Source of the DNA: JBCBSZ01 sp039818945
Lineage (GTDB): Bacteria; Actinomycetota; Acidimicrobiia; Acidimicrobiales; Poriferisodalaceae
NCBI GenBank assembly: GCA_039818945.1
Contig: JBCBSZ010000021.1
Span: 1 to 64,000 of the forward strand
DNA: 64,000 nucleotides
Direction of reading: 5' to 3'
The position numbers and the translations under genes are program-made. Of this stretch, positions 1-7,863 are shown piece by piece; position 1 is the first letter of the stretch, and the number at the start of each line of letters is the position of its first letter. Under the pieces are notes generated by a model. That model did not search any database. It was given only the letters and a program-made list of their open reading frames with translations, and was not told the origin of the DNA.

Positions 1-2
1 AC

Positions 3-635
3 CGCTTCCGAGACGGTACGCCGCTCGGGGCCGACCACTACTCGTCGCGGATCCAGCAGGGCAACGAGGGGTGGCACACCGACAGCTCCTACATGCCACT
101 CGCGGCGAAGGCGTCGGTTCTGTCGGCGCAGGTGGTGCCCGCCACCGGCGGGGGCACGGAGTGGGCCGACATGCGAGCGGCCTACGACGCGCTCGACCCG
201 GCGGCCCGCGACGAGATCGCGGGGCTGTCGGCGCATCACTCGATCTACCACTCCCAGGCGCAGATCGGTCACGAGGTCGAGGCCGGTGCCGGCTACGGCT
301 TCCACGAGGACGGCGCCCCGTTGCGCCCGCTCGTGAAGGTGCATCCCGAGACCGGCCGGCCGGCCCTGTTCATCGGCCGTCATGCCCACGCCATCCCCGG
401 CCTGTCGGCCGAGGAGTCCGCCTCGCTGCTCGGCCGACTCCTGGCCGATGCGTGTCGGCCACCGCGCACCTACGAGCACCGGTGGGAGCCCGGCGACGTG
501 GTGGTCTGGGACAACCGGTGTGTCCTGCACCGGGCCCGGCCCTACGACCGCGCCGAGCCCCGGACCATGCACCACACCCGCGTGTCCGGCGATCCGGTGT
601 CCGAGCTCGCCCCGACCTCCTCGACGGTGCGCTGA
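3..635 (+). CDS. TauD/TfdA-family dioxygenase, C-terminal part
   Basis: Fe(II)/2-oxoglutarate-dependent dioxygenase whose 5' end lies outside the window; 210 codons are visible and the frame is open from base 3. The metal-binding HxD sits in WHTDSSY and the distal His region in VVWDNRCVLHRA, followed by the Arg-containing HHTRVSGD stretch typical of the family. Such enzymes oxidise small sulfonates, alpha-keto acids or aryloxyalkanoates; the substrate cannot be read from sequence. The downstream AraC-type regulator overlaps its stop region, so the two are probably cotranscribed. A second TauD paralogue lies at 22046-22906. Confidence 0.88.
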   Translation, partial: RFRDGTPLGADHYSSRIQQGNEGWHTDSSYMPLAAKASVLSAQVVPATGGGTEWADMRAAYDALDPAARDEIAGLSAHHSIYHSQAQIGHEVEAGAGYGFHEDGAPLRPLVKVHPETGRPALFIGRHAHAIPGLSAEESASLLGRLLADACRPPRTYEHRWEPGDVVVWDNRCVLHRARPYDRAEPRTMHHTRVSGDPVSELAPTSSTVR

Positions 636-1489
636 CCCCGCCGGCCCCCGCCCCGTTCGACTTCCGGCGATCCGAGCCCGGCGGCGAGCTCGGCCGCCAC
701 GTCGAGTCGCTCTGGTACGCCCGCGGCACCGTGCCCTACGAGCGGGAGCGCATCGCCCCCACCGGCTCGACGGTCGCCGTCGTCGTGCTCGGCGACCCGA
801 TCCGCCAGACCCCCGACGACGGTGCCGGACCGGTGGTCACCTCCGCGACCGGCCTGCTGATCGGCCCGCACGATCGACCGGTCGTCAACGAGCCGACCGG
901 TGAGACCTTCGCGGTCGGGATCGTCACGACCCCGGTCGGGTGCCGCTCGGTCTTCGGTGCCGCCCCGGCGGAGCTGCGCAGCCGCGTGGTCGAGCTGACC
1001 GACGTCTGGGCGCCGGCGTCGCGGCTTCGCTCGGCGTTGGCGGCGATCGACGACCCGGACACCATGTTGCGCTGCGTCGAAACGGTCCTCGGCGACGAGC
1101 TCGCCGCCGCCCCGCCGGGCCTCGAACGCTGCGAGGCCGCGCTCACCCTAATCGCCACCGATCCGACCGCGCCGATCGGCGACATCGCCACCGAGGTCGG
1201 GGTGAGCCGTGAGCACCTGGCGCGGGAGTTCACCCGGATCGTGGGCCTCACCCCGCGGGTGCTCGCACGGCTGCTGCGGATGCGCCGGCTGCTCGCGGCG
1301 ATCGACGTCCACGGCGCGGTCGGGTGGCAGGCGCTGGCCGCCGACCTCGGATGGTTCGACCAGGCCCACCTGATCCGGGACTTCCGCCGTCACACCGGGG
1401 TGACGCCCACCGCCTACCTGGCGGCGCAGCGCGCCGGCCTCACCGCCGTCGAGACGGCCGACGCCGCCGGGTTCGTGCCCGAGCTCTGA
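632..1489 (+). CDS. AraC-family transcriptional regulator (DUF6597-like N-terminus)
   Basis: DNA-binding regulator. The last ~95 residues form the double helix-turn-helix of the AraC family (IGDIATEVGVSREHLAREF, then WFDQAHLIRDFRRHTGVTPTAY). The N-terminal part (RHVESLWYARG, then a small-ligand-type barrel) resembles the DUF6597 sensor region of AraC proteins. The start is uncertain. Homology to the N-terminal domain begins near 660, but the nearest normal start is GTG 731, inside that domain, and earlier GTGs (518, 482) would overlap the dioxygenase by over 100 bp. I place it at CTG 632, which overlaps the upstream TGA. It probably controls the flanking dioxygenase. Confidence 0.8.
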   Translation: MTPPAPAPFDFRRSEPGGELGRHVESLWYARGTVPYERERIAPTGSTVAVVVLGDPIRQTPDDGAGPVVTSATGLLIGPHDRPVVNEPTGETFAVGIVTTPVGCRSVFGAAPAELRSRVVELTDVWAPASRLRSALAAIDDPDTMLRCVETVLGDELAAAPPGLERCEAALTLIATDPTAPIGDIATEVGVSREHLAREFTRIVGLTPRVLARLLRMRRLLAAIDVHGAVGWQALAADLGWFDQAHLIRDFRRHTGVTPTAYLAAQRAGLTAVETADAAGFVPEL

Positions 1490-1562
1490 TGCTCGTCACA
1501 TCCGTCCAAGACGGCACCCCCTCCGCAACCCAGGCTGGGCGCTCCCCGGAGCGAGGAGCGAC

Positions 1563-1982
1563 ATGGCGACGGCGTTCGAGAGCGAAGCCCACATCCGACG
1601 TCCGATCGAGGAGGTGTGGGCCGTCCTCGTCGACTGGGCGCGGGCTCCGGAGTGGATGGCGGGCATCGACGCCATCTCGGCCGCCGGTGACGTCGCGGTC
1701 GGGACACGCCTGACCTTCACCGCCCGCGGCAAGGAGCGGCCCGCCGAGATCGTCGAGTTGGACGTCGGGCGGCGCCTGAGCATCCGCTCCGAGCAGGGGC
1801 CCGTGACCGCCACCTACCGCTACGAGCTGGAACCGAGCACCGAGGCGGCCACCTGGCTCCGGCTCCGCGCCGACTGCGAGGTGCGGGGTCCGCTCGGCGT
1901 GCTCGCCCCGCTGATCCGCCGCACCCTGCGCCGGACCGACGGCGGGCAGCCCGCCGCGCTCGAACGGTTGCTCGGGCGCTGA
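1563..1982 (+). CDS. SRPBCC-family protein (polyketide cyclase/dehydrase-like)
   Basis: 139-residue single-domain START/Bet v1-like (SRPBCC) protein with a hydrophobic ligand pocket. The opening residues, including HIRRPIEEVWAVLVDWAR followed by PEWMAGI, are the classic beta1-alpha1 signature of the family (boundary membrane contact, then 'W..G'). ATG is preceded by GGAGCGAGGAGCGAC, which supplies a Shine-Dalgarno sequence. No catalytic residues can be assigned; members bind or modify lipophilic small molecules. It lies 73 bp after the AraC gene and 20 bp before the CMD pair and may belong to the same transcript. Confidence 0.8.
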   Translation: MATAFESEAHIRRPIEEVWAVLVDWARAPEWMAGIDAISAAGDVAVGTRLTFTARGKERPAEIVELDVGRRLSIRSEQGPVTATYRYELEPSTEAATWLRLRADCEVRGPLGVLAPLIRRTLRRTDGGQPAALERLLGR

Positions 1983-2002
1983 GCCAGCTACGGTCGTCGC
2001 CC

Positions 2003-2473
2003 ATGGAGGAGGTGACCCCCGATCCCTCGGGGACCGACGTGGTGATCGACGCCGTCCTCGCCGACCGCCCCGATGCCGTCGCGACGCTCGAGGAGGCCCG
2101 ACAGGCGGCGTGGGCGGCGACCGACCGGCGGCTGCTCGAGCTGACCCGCCTCCGCATCGCCCAGCTCCTCGACTGCGGGGCCGAGCTCGACGCGAGGACG
2201 CCGGGCGTCGACCTCGGCGCGGCGACGGCCGCCGATGTCGCGTCGTGGCCGGCCTCCGACGCCCTGGACGATCGAGATCGAGCCGCGCTCGCCTACTGCG
2301 AGCAGTGGGTCGTCGACGTGGCAGGGATGTCCGACGAGCTGGTGGCGCCCCTGCGCGCCGCCCTCGGCGACGACGGCCTCTCCACCTTCACCAACGCCAT
2401 GATGGTCGTCGAGCAGCGCATGCGGCTCCGTCAGACCTGGGAACGGCTCGGACTCACGGGAGCGACGTCATGA
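2003..2473 (+). CDS. Carboxymuconolactone decarboxylase-family protein lacking the CxxC pair
   Basis: 156-residue all-helical AhpD/CMD-like protein. The core helix reads ELTRLRIAQLLDCGAEL, matching the E...R..A...C pattern of the family, but only one Cys is present where redox-active members have CxxC. The middle segment (ALDDRDRAALAYCEQWV) and the C-terminal half match the long-form actinobacterial CMD proteins. It overlaps the next gene by 4 bp (ATGA), so the two CMD proteins are translationally coupled and may form a hetero-oligomer (inferred). A peroxidase role is unlikely for this subunit by itself. Confidence 0.82.
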   Translation: MEEVTPDPSGTDVVIDAVLADRPDAVATLEEARQAAWAATDRRLLELTRLRIAQLLDCGAELDARTPGVDLGAATAADVASWPASDALDDRDRAALAYCEQWVVDVAGMSDELVAPLRAALGDDGLSTFTNAMMVVEQRMRLRQTWERLGLTGATS

Positions 2474-2970
2474 CCGTCCGCCAGCCACGCATCGATCCCG
2501 CAGCACGGGGCGACCGACGCCTCCGCCGGGCGCTCGGCGAGTACGCGGCCGCCGCCGTCCGCGGCGACGCGGTCGACCCGGTCACGACCGAGGTGGTGCG
2601 GCTCCGATGCGCCGAGCACCACGACTGCCACACCTGACGGTCGGTGCGCCTGGCGGTCGCCGGGCAACGGGTGGTCGACGAGGAGCTGGCCGCTGCTGCA
2701 GCCGACCCGCGCGGTGGTGGGCTGTCGGAGCGCCACGCCGCGGCGGTCGGACTGGCCGAGGCGATGATGACCCGGCCGGTCGACCTCGACGACGACCTCC
2801 TCGACCGGCTGCGTCGCGAGCTGAGCGCGGCGGAGCTCGTCGAGCTCAGCCTCGACGTCATGAAGTGGAACGCCCAGAAGGCGCCGGTCGCGCTCGGCGT
2901 CGACGTCGAGGTGAACGAGGGCGAGCTCACCGATCTGGTCTTCGACGACGACGGCAACTGGGTCAGTTGA
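2470..2970 (+). CDS. Candidate selenoprotein: CMD/AhpD-like protein with in-frame TGA (CxxU)
   Basis: The frame opens with ATG at 2470 (overlapping the previous stop) and runs to TGA 2968-2970, interrupted only by one in-frame TGA at 2635-2637. Codons before and after the TGA keep the same frame, the same GC-rich third positions and continuous CMD-family sequence. The TGA is codon 56 in RLRCAEHHDCHT-U-RSVRLA, i.e. the second position of the CxxC centre (Cys53, Sec56). Glu41 sits 12 residues before Cys53, the spacing of the Glu/Cys pair in AhpD. With Sec inserted the product is 166 residues. It is expected to be a thiol/selenol redox protein. The alternatives are a pseudogene broken at one codon or a sequencing error of a TGC/TGT codon. 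Confidence 0.68.
2648..2665 (+). promoter_or_regulatory. Putative bacterial SECIS hairpin
   Basis: A 7-bp stem (GCCTGGC pairing with GCCGGGC, one T-G pair) closes a GGTC tetraloop at 2655-2658. The loop starts 17 nt after the in-frame TGA (2635-2637) and has G at its first two positions. This meets the published bacterial SECIS rules (loop roughly 16-37 nt from UGA, a G among the first two loop bases), and GGUC also occurs in the E. coli fdhF SECIS loop. GC-rich DNA forms hairpins easily, so this supports the Sec reading without proving it. Confidence 0.5.
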
Positions 2971-3818
2971 CCGCGGCCGCCGAGCTGGCCCGGCGGGCCT
3001 GGCGGGTCATCGAGCCGTGCCATCAGGTCGCCTACCGCTCGCCTGACGTCGCGGCCGCGTACGACGGGCTCGGACTGACCGTCGCCGAGCACCGCTACTA
3101 CGGCGGCCGGCTCGCCGCGCTGGGGCCGGTCTCGCTCGAGGTCGCCGTCTCGGTGTTGTGGGGGTTCTCGCCGTCAGCGGTCGCACGCGGCGTCCCGGGG
3201 GTCTGGGGCGTGGCCCCGGCCGGCGACATCGCGGCGGCCCGGCTCACCGGCTCGTCCCGGACCCTCGCCGGCCTGGGACTCGACCTCGAACCGGCGGCGA
3301 CATCGCTGCGGCCGGTGGCCGAGGCGATCGACCTGCCCGGCCGTCCGCTGGCGGCCGCCCACCTCGCCCTCGGGTGGCCCGACGACCCTGCCGGACGGCT
3401 GTGGGTGGCGGCATCGGTGCTGCGTGAGCACCGCGGCGACGCGCACTGGCAGGCCACCGCCGAGGCCGGGCTCGACGCCGTGGAGTGTCACGTCGTGCAC
3501 GGCTTCGACGGCCACATGCCCGCCGAGCTGCTCCAGCGGGTCGCCGGCTGGGACGACGAGGCCTGGGCCGCGGGCGTCGAACGGCTCCGCTCACGGGGCC
3601 TCGTCGACGCCGAGACGGTCACCGCCGCCGGAGCCCGGTGCAAGGCGCAGCTCGAGCACCGCACCGACGAGCTCGCCGCGCGTCCGTGGCGAGGGGTCAC
3701 CGACCCGGACTCGGTCCTGCGCGAGGTGGGGCGCGTCGCCGAGGCGGCGAGGTCGACGGGCCTCCTCGAGACCTGGGAGGTGCGCGAGCGCCGGTGGCGG
3801 GACCTGCCGCGACCGTGA
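2967..3818 (+). CDS. SCO6745/SalK-family protein
   Basis: 283-residue protein of the actinobacterial SCO6745 family (annotated as SalK-like or helix-turn-helix-like; biochemical role unknown). Typical features are the N-terminal RRAWRVIEPCHQVAYRSPDV block, RYYGGRLAALGPVSLEVA, and a C-terminal helical segment (HRTDELAARPWRG). The start is TTG 2967, overlapping the stop of the CMD gene as TTGA, which argues for translational coupling. The longer upstream open frame in this phase lacks family similarity. Its linkage to the two CMD genes suggests one functional unit. Confidence 0.82.
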   Translation: MTAAAELARRAWRVIEPCHQVAYRSPDVAAAYDGLGLTVAEHRYYGGRLAALGPVSLEVAVSVLWGFSPSAVARGVPGVWGVAPAGDIAAARLTGSSRTLAGLGLDLEPAATSLRPVAEAIDLPGRPLAAAHLALGWPDDPAGRLWVAASVLREHRGDAHWQATAEAGLDAVECHVVHGFDGHMPAELLQRVAGWDDEAWAAGVERLRSRGLVDAETVTAAGARCKAQLEHRTDELAARPWRGVTDPDSVLREVGRVAEAARSTGLLETWEVRERRWRDLPRP

Positions 3819-3822
3819 CGGT

Positions 3823-5568
3823 TCAGGCGCCGACCACGACCTGGTTGCGGCCGTCGGCCTTCGCGTCGTAGAGCGCCCGGTCGGCCCGATGGGGCAGCTC
3901 CGACGGCGACTCGTCCGGCGCCACCGTCGCCACGACCCCGACCGAGATGGTCAGCGAGCCGAGCAATCTCCCGTCGGCGGCCTCGATCTCGGTCGCCTCG
4001 ACGGCCTCCCTGACCCGCTCCAGCACCTCGCTGGCCTGCGCGACCGTGGTGTCGCGCAGCAGGACCGAGAACTCCTCGCCGCCGTAGCGGTACACCACGT
4101 CGGTGAGGCGGACGGTGGCGGCCAGGACCTCGGCCACCGTGCGGAGGGCGTCGTCGCCCGCCTGGTGGCCGTGCACGTCGTTGAAGCGCTTGAAGTGGTC
4201 GACGTCGACCATCGCGAACGCGATCGGTGCGCCGTCCGCGGCGGCGAGATCGCGATCGAGGCGGCGTCGGTTGAGCAGCGAGGTCAGGCCGTCGCGCTCG
4301 GCGTCGGTCATGGCCGTGCGGTGCTCCTCGGCGGCGCCGAGGGCGGAGCCGACGATCGGCGCGAGCTGCGCGAGCGCAGCGACCTCGGCGGGACCGAAGG
4401 GCTCGTCGGCCGAGCGGACCACCACCAGGGCACCAGCGACCCCGCCTCCGGTGATGACCGGCACGGCCGCCATCGCGACCGGGGCGCTGACGAGCGCCGG
4501 GTCGTGCTCGACGATCGTGCACGCCGACTGACCGCTGTCGAGGACTCGCAGGAGCAACCCATCGGTCACGGGCCGGTCGGAGAACGTGCCGGCCGGCAGC
4601 GCCTCGGTGAAGCGCTGCTCCTCGTCCGCCGGGAGGAACGCTCCGGCCTCGGCACCGGCGAGCCGCATCGCGTCCCGCACGGCGATCCGGCGGACCTCGT
4701 CGCCGTCGAGCGCAGCGGTCATCCTGCGGCTCGACTCCAGGAGCGCGTCGAGGCGCTCGGTGGTCGATCGGGTCGGGCCGGTGGCATCGGCCGATCGGTT
4801 CGCCGGACGCGACCGACCTCGTCGGGCGAGGAGGGCGACGACGAGGAGCAGGCCGCCGCCACCGAGCCCGACGAGGAGCGCTGCGACCGCGGGGATGCCG
4901 CCGTCGTCTGGCGGCGCGACCGACCGGGTCGTGATCGTTCCGTCACCGGACCCGACGCCCGGCGCGGGCTCCGTTGCCACCTCGCTCACCGTCGCCGCGT
5001 CGTCCGGCCCGGTGACGACCGCCGTGACCTCCGGCAGCGAGCCGAGGTCGTCGCCGGGAGCGCCGGGGAACGCCCAGTCGAGGATCGTCACGAGGACGCT
5101 CCGATCGACTCGCTCGCGCACGGCCGGTGCGTCGCCGTCACGTTCCCACAGGTCGACGAGGGCATCGAGCCAGAGCCCGGGCTCGAGGAACTCCGTCCGG
5201 CCCTCGTCGATGCCGTCGAGGAACCGCTCGTCGAGCGCATCGAGTGCCAGGACGACGGGGTCGCTCAGGGGGAGACCCGCCGAGAGCAGGTCGTCGAGGA
5301 GGTCGACGTTGTCCTCGTCGATCTCGTCGAGGCGGCGGATCAGCTCGTCGCGGGTGGTCTCGTCGGTCGGCACCCGGTCGCTGATCTCGACGACGATCGG
5401 CACGCTGCGAAGAGCGTCGAGCTCGGCGAGCAGGTCGATCTCCTCGAGCACGCCGATCTTGGCGTCGGCGATGAGGTCACCGACCTCGTCGGTCGAGGGC
5501 GTCCCGATCCCGGTCGACGGCAGCGCGAGCAGTGGTGCCACGGCCGCGATGGTCCACCAGGAGCGCAT
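3823..5568 (-). CDS. Membrane-anchored diguanylate cyclase (GAF-GGDEF)
   Basis: Makes c-di-GMP from GTP. The 581-residue protein has an N-terminal signal sequence (residues 1-22), an acidic, Leu/Asp-rich helical extracytoplasmic region to ~200, one transmembrane helix (~226-248, IPAVAALLVGLGGGGLLLVV), a GAF-like domain (~270-415) and a C-terminal GGDEF domain (~420-580). The active-site motif is GGEEF at ~495-499 (YRYGGEEFSVLL), which is catalytically competent, and FAMVDVDHFKRFND carries the metal-binding Asp. It starts 39 bp downstream of the alcohol dehydrogenase gene and ends the minus-strand transporter run. The sensed signal is unknown. Confidence 0.88.
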   Translation of the reverse strand: MRSWWTIAAVAPLLALPSTGIGTPSTDEVGDLIADAKIGVLEEIDLLAELDALRSVPIVVEISDRVPTDETTRDELIRRLDEIDEDNVDLLDDLLSAGLPLSDPVVLALDALDERFLDGIDEGRTEFLEPGLWLDALVDLWERDGDAPAVRERVDRSVLVTILDWAFPGAPGDDLGSLPEVTAVVTGPDDAATVSEVATEPAPGVGSGDGTITTRSVAPPDDGGIPAVAALLVGLGGGGLLLVVALLARRGRSRPANRSADATGPTRSTTERLDALLESSRRMTAALDGDEVRRIAVRDAMRLAGAEAGAFLPADEEQRFTEALPAGTFSDRPVTDGLLLRVLDSGQSACTIVEHDPALVSAPVAMAAVPVITGGGVAGALVVVRSADEPFGPAEVAALAQLAPIVGSALGAAEEHRTAMTDAERDGLTSLLNRRRLDRDLAAADGAPIAFAMVDVDHFKRFNDVHGHQAGDDALRTVAEVLAATVRLTDVVYRYGGEEFSVLLRDTTVAQASEVLERVREAVEATEIEAADGRLLGSLTISVGVVATVAPDESPSELPHRADRALYDAKADGRNQVVVGA

Positions 5569-5607
5569 GTGGACCCATCGGCAGGTCGGGTCGGGGACTG
5601 GAGCCCG

Positions 5608-6642
5608 TCAGGGCACCAGGACGAGCTTGCCGAAGAAGTCGCCGGCCTCGATGCGGGCGTGCACGGCCGACGCCGACGACAGGGGGACGACATCGTCGAC
5701 GACCATGTGCAGGTCGTGGCGGTCGACGGCGGCGAGCATGTCGGTGAACGTGGTCTGCCGGGCCCCGCCCAGCCCGAGGAGGGACTTGCCGGCGTGGTAG
5801 AGCGACGGCAGCGAGAAGGCGCCGTCGGTGCCGGTCGTGGTGCCGGAGAGCACCAACCGGCCATCGGGGGCGAGGGCGTCGATCTGGGTCTGGAGCTGCG
5901 CCGGGCCGACGTGGTCGAGGACGAGATCGAAGCCGTCGCCACCGGCGGCGTCGACGAGCGCCTCGACGAGGTCCGGCCGGCGCCGGTCGACGACGGCGTC
6001 GACGTCGAGCTCGTGCCCGGCCCGATCGAGCACGGCGTCAGAACCTGCGGTCGTGACCACCGAGGCGCCGAGCTGTCGCGCGATCCGGAGCGCGGCGATC
6101 GTGACCCCGGACCCGGCCCCCATGACGAGCACGCGCTCGCCGGCCCGGAGCTGCCCGACCTCGACGATGCCCATCCAGGCCGTCACGTAGGCGACGGGGA
6201 GCGCGGCCGCCTCCACGTACGCCGCCCCGGCGGGCAGCGGGTGGGCGTTGCGGGCCGGCACGGTGACCAGCTCGGCGTAGCCGCCCCAGCGGGTCGATCC
6301 CAGCGTGCGCAACGCAGGGCAGTAGGCCGCACGGTCGGCGATGCAGCGGTCACATGCGCCGCACGTCGTGACCGGGTCGAGCACGACGTCGTCGCCGACC
6401 GCCCATCCCTCGACGTCGCTCCCCAGCGCGGCCACGACCCCGGCGATGTCCATGCCCGGGACGTGGGGCATCGAGAAGTTCGGCACCACGGGCGGGCCCT
6501 CCCGCTGGAGGAGGTCGAGGCGGTTGACCGCGCAGGCCCGGACCTCGACGAGGAGCTCGTCGGGTCCGGGCCGCGGTTCGTCGACCTCGGCCTCGACCAG
6601 CACCTCCGGCCCGCCGTGGGACCGGTGGAGCACGGCCCTCAC
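5608..6642 (-). CDS. Zinc-type alcohol dehydrogenase/quinone oxidoreductase (MDR family)
   Basis: 344-residue medium-chain dehydrogenase/reductase. The N-terminal GroES-like domain contains the structural zinc lobe CGACDRCIADRAAYC with C-x2-C-x2-C-x7-C spacing. The Rossmann domain begins at GERVLVMGAGSGVT (GxGxxG-like), indicating NAD(P)H binding. PHVPGMDIAGVV is the usual catalytic-domain signature. Quinone oxidoreductase and threonine-dehydrogenase-like activities are both possible. It starts 4 bp after the ABC solute-binding gene and is almost certainly cotranscribed with it, so it may act on the imported compound. Confidence 0.87.
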   Translation of the reverse strand: MRAVLHRSHGGPEVLVEAEVDEPRPGPDELLVEVRACAVNRLDLLQREGPPVVPNFSMPHVPGMDIAGVVAALGSDVEGWAVGDDVVLDPVTTCGACDRCIADRAAYCPALRTLGSTRWGGYAELVTVPARNAHPLPAGAAYVEAAALPVAYVTAWMGIVEVGQLRAGERVLVMGAGSGVTIAALRIARQLGASVVTTAGSDAVLDRAGHELDVDAVVDRRRPDLVEALVDAAGGDGFDLVLDHVGPAQLQTQIDALAPDGRLVLSGTTTGTDGAFSLPSLYHAGKSLLGLGGARQTTFTDMLAAVDRHDLHMVVDDVVPLSSASAVHARIEAGDFFGKLVLVP

Positions 6643-6646
6643 GGGC

Positions 6647-7843
6647 TCAGCCGGCCGGCCAGATGAGGGTCTCGCCGTCGTACAGCTCGGTGGCGACGCT
6701 CTCCGCGATCATCGACTGCCAGTCGGGCGTCGACTCGTAGACGCCGACCGAGGTCAGCAGGTCGATCTCGGCGCCCAGGCGCTCGGTGTCGAGGAGGCCG
6801 ATGCCCTCGCCGGCCGGCGTGGTCTCGACGACGAGCGGTCCCTCGACCGACCACCGGAAGCTCTCGCCCTCGATCGAGAGGAAGCTGCCGGCGTCGTTGA
6901 TGAGCACGAAGGCGTGGTCGACGGCCGCCTCCGGGTTGTCGAGGGCGAACTGGAAGCCGCGGAAGGACGCCCGGATGAAGTCCTGGACGGCCGTCGGGTG
7001 CTCGTTGAGGAACGACTGCGACGTGAAGTGGATCCCGAAGCTGGACGGCACGTCGAGGTCGAGCGGATCGATGAGCGTGTAGTCGACGCCGGCCAGGTCG
7101 AGCTGGTTCGGCTCGTTGGACTTGTAGACCGGCAGCGCGTCGATCCCGAGATCGAGGTGGGCGATCGGGTCGAAGCCGTCGAGGAGGGGCTCCTCGAACG
7201 AGCCGCGCTCGACGCCGAGGAGGCCGAGCATCGCCTGCAGGGAGTAGGGGATGTCGCCCTTGATGCCCATGACCGTGCCCGGCAGGGTGCCGGGGAGGTC
7301 GTCGGGGTCGACCGGGCTGTCGGCCGGGATGACCAGGCCCTCGATGGCGGTCTTGCCGTACTGGGCGACGGCGATCAGGTCGGCGCCGCCGTTCACGTTG
7401 TTGTTGACGAGCTCACCGAAGCTGCCCGCCGAGCTCATCTGGGCCTGACCCTCGGCGACGAGCGCAGCGTTGCCGGGCGCGAAGCCGGGCACGATCTCGA
7501 CGTCGAGGCACATCTCCGCGAAGAAGCCCTCGGCGTCGGCCACGATCGGGTCGAGGATCGCCGCGGTGGCGGCGAAGTCGAAGCTGGTCACGTAGGTGAC
7601 CGTCCCGGCCGCCTCGTTGGCCTCGCAGCGCTCCGGCGGGATCACGGCGTCGACGGCGCCGCCGTCGGCCGCCACCGTCTCGTCGGGCGCCGTCGTGTCG
7701 TCGGTCGCGGGCTCGGACTCGGCGGCTGCCGTCGTGTCGGTCGCCGGTTCGGCGTCGTCGTCGCTGTCACCGCACGCCACGGCGACGAGGCCGACGGCGA
7801 GGAGGACGGTGAGCAGGCGCGCTCGACGGGAGCGAGGGGTCAT
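6647..7843 (-). CDS. NitT/TauT-type ABC transporter substrate-binding lipoprotein
   Basis: 398-residue extracytoplasmic solute receptor. A basic n-region (MTPRSRRAR), hydrophobic stretch and lipobox LVAVAC at the start give a lipid-anchored protein, followed by an acidic/Thr-Ala-rich linker. The body (VTYVTSFDFAATAAILDP, LDVEIVPGFAPGNAALVAEG) resembles the NMT1/THI5/SsuA fold of nitrate, sulfonate, pyrimidine and riboflavin-type importers. The lipoprotein start at 7843 is clear; the longer open frame upstream lacks a signal. It lies 20 bp after the permease gene. The ligand cannot be told from sequence. Confidence 0.87.
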   Translation of the reverse strand: MTPRSRRARLLTVLLAVGLVAVACGDSDDDAEPATDTTAAAESEPATDDTTAPDETVAADGGAVDAVIPPERCEANEAAGTVTYVTSFDFAATAAILDPIVADAEGFFAEMCLDVEIVPGFAPGNAALVAEGQAQMSSAGSFGELVNNNVNGGADLIAVAQYGKTAIEGLVIPADSPVDPDDLPGTLPGTVMGIKGDIPYSLQAMLGLLGVERGSFEEPLLDGFDPIAHLDLGIDALPVYKSNEPNQLDLAGVDYTLIDPLDLDVPSSFGIHFTSQSFLNEHPTAVQDFIRASFRGFQFALDNPEAAVDHAFVLINDAGSFLSIEGESFRWSVEGPLVVETTPAGEGIGLLDTERLGAEIDLLTSVGVYESTPDWQSMIAESVATELYDGETLIWPAG

Positions 7844-7863
7844 GGGTTCTCCAGGTTCAGGGA

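Noticed and set aside
2003..2473. Possible second selenoprotein in the first CMD gene
   Set aside because: No in-frame TGA; the second Cys position simply has another residue.
2635..2970. Independent short gene starting after the in-frame TGA (near 2644)
   Set aside because: No ribosome-binding site or family N-terminus there; the piece continues the CMD domain of the upstream frame, so readthrough or a single-base error explains it better than a separate gene.
3424..6666. Very long plus-strand open frame (over 1000 codons)
   Set aside because: Lies opposite the GGDEF cyclase and alcohol dehydrogenase genes. Composition is Arg/Asp/Gly-rich with no domains; it is a product of high third-position GC.
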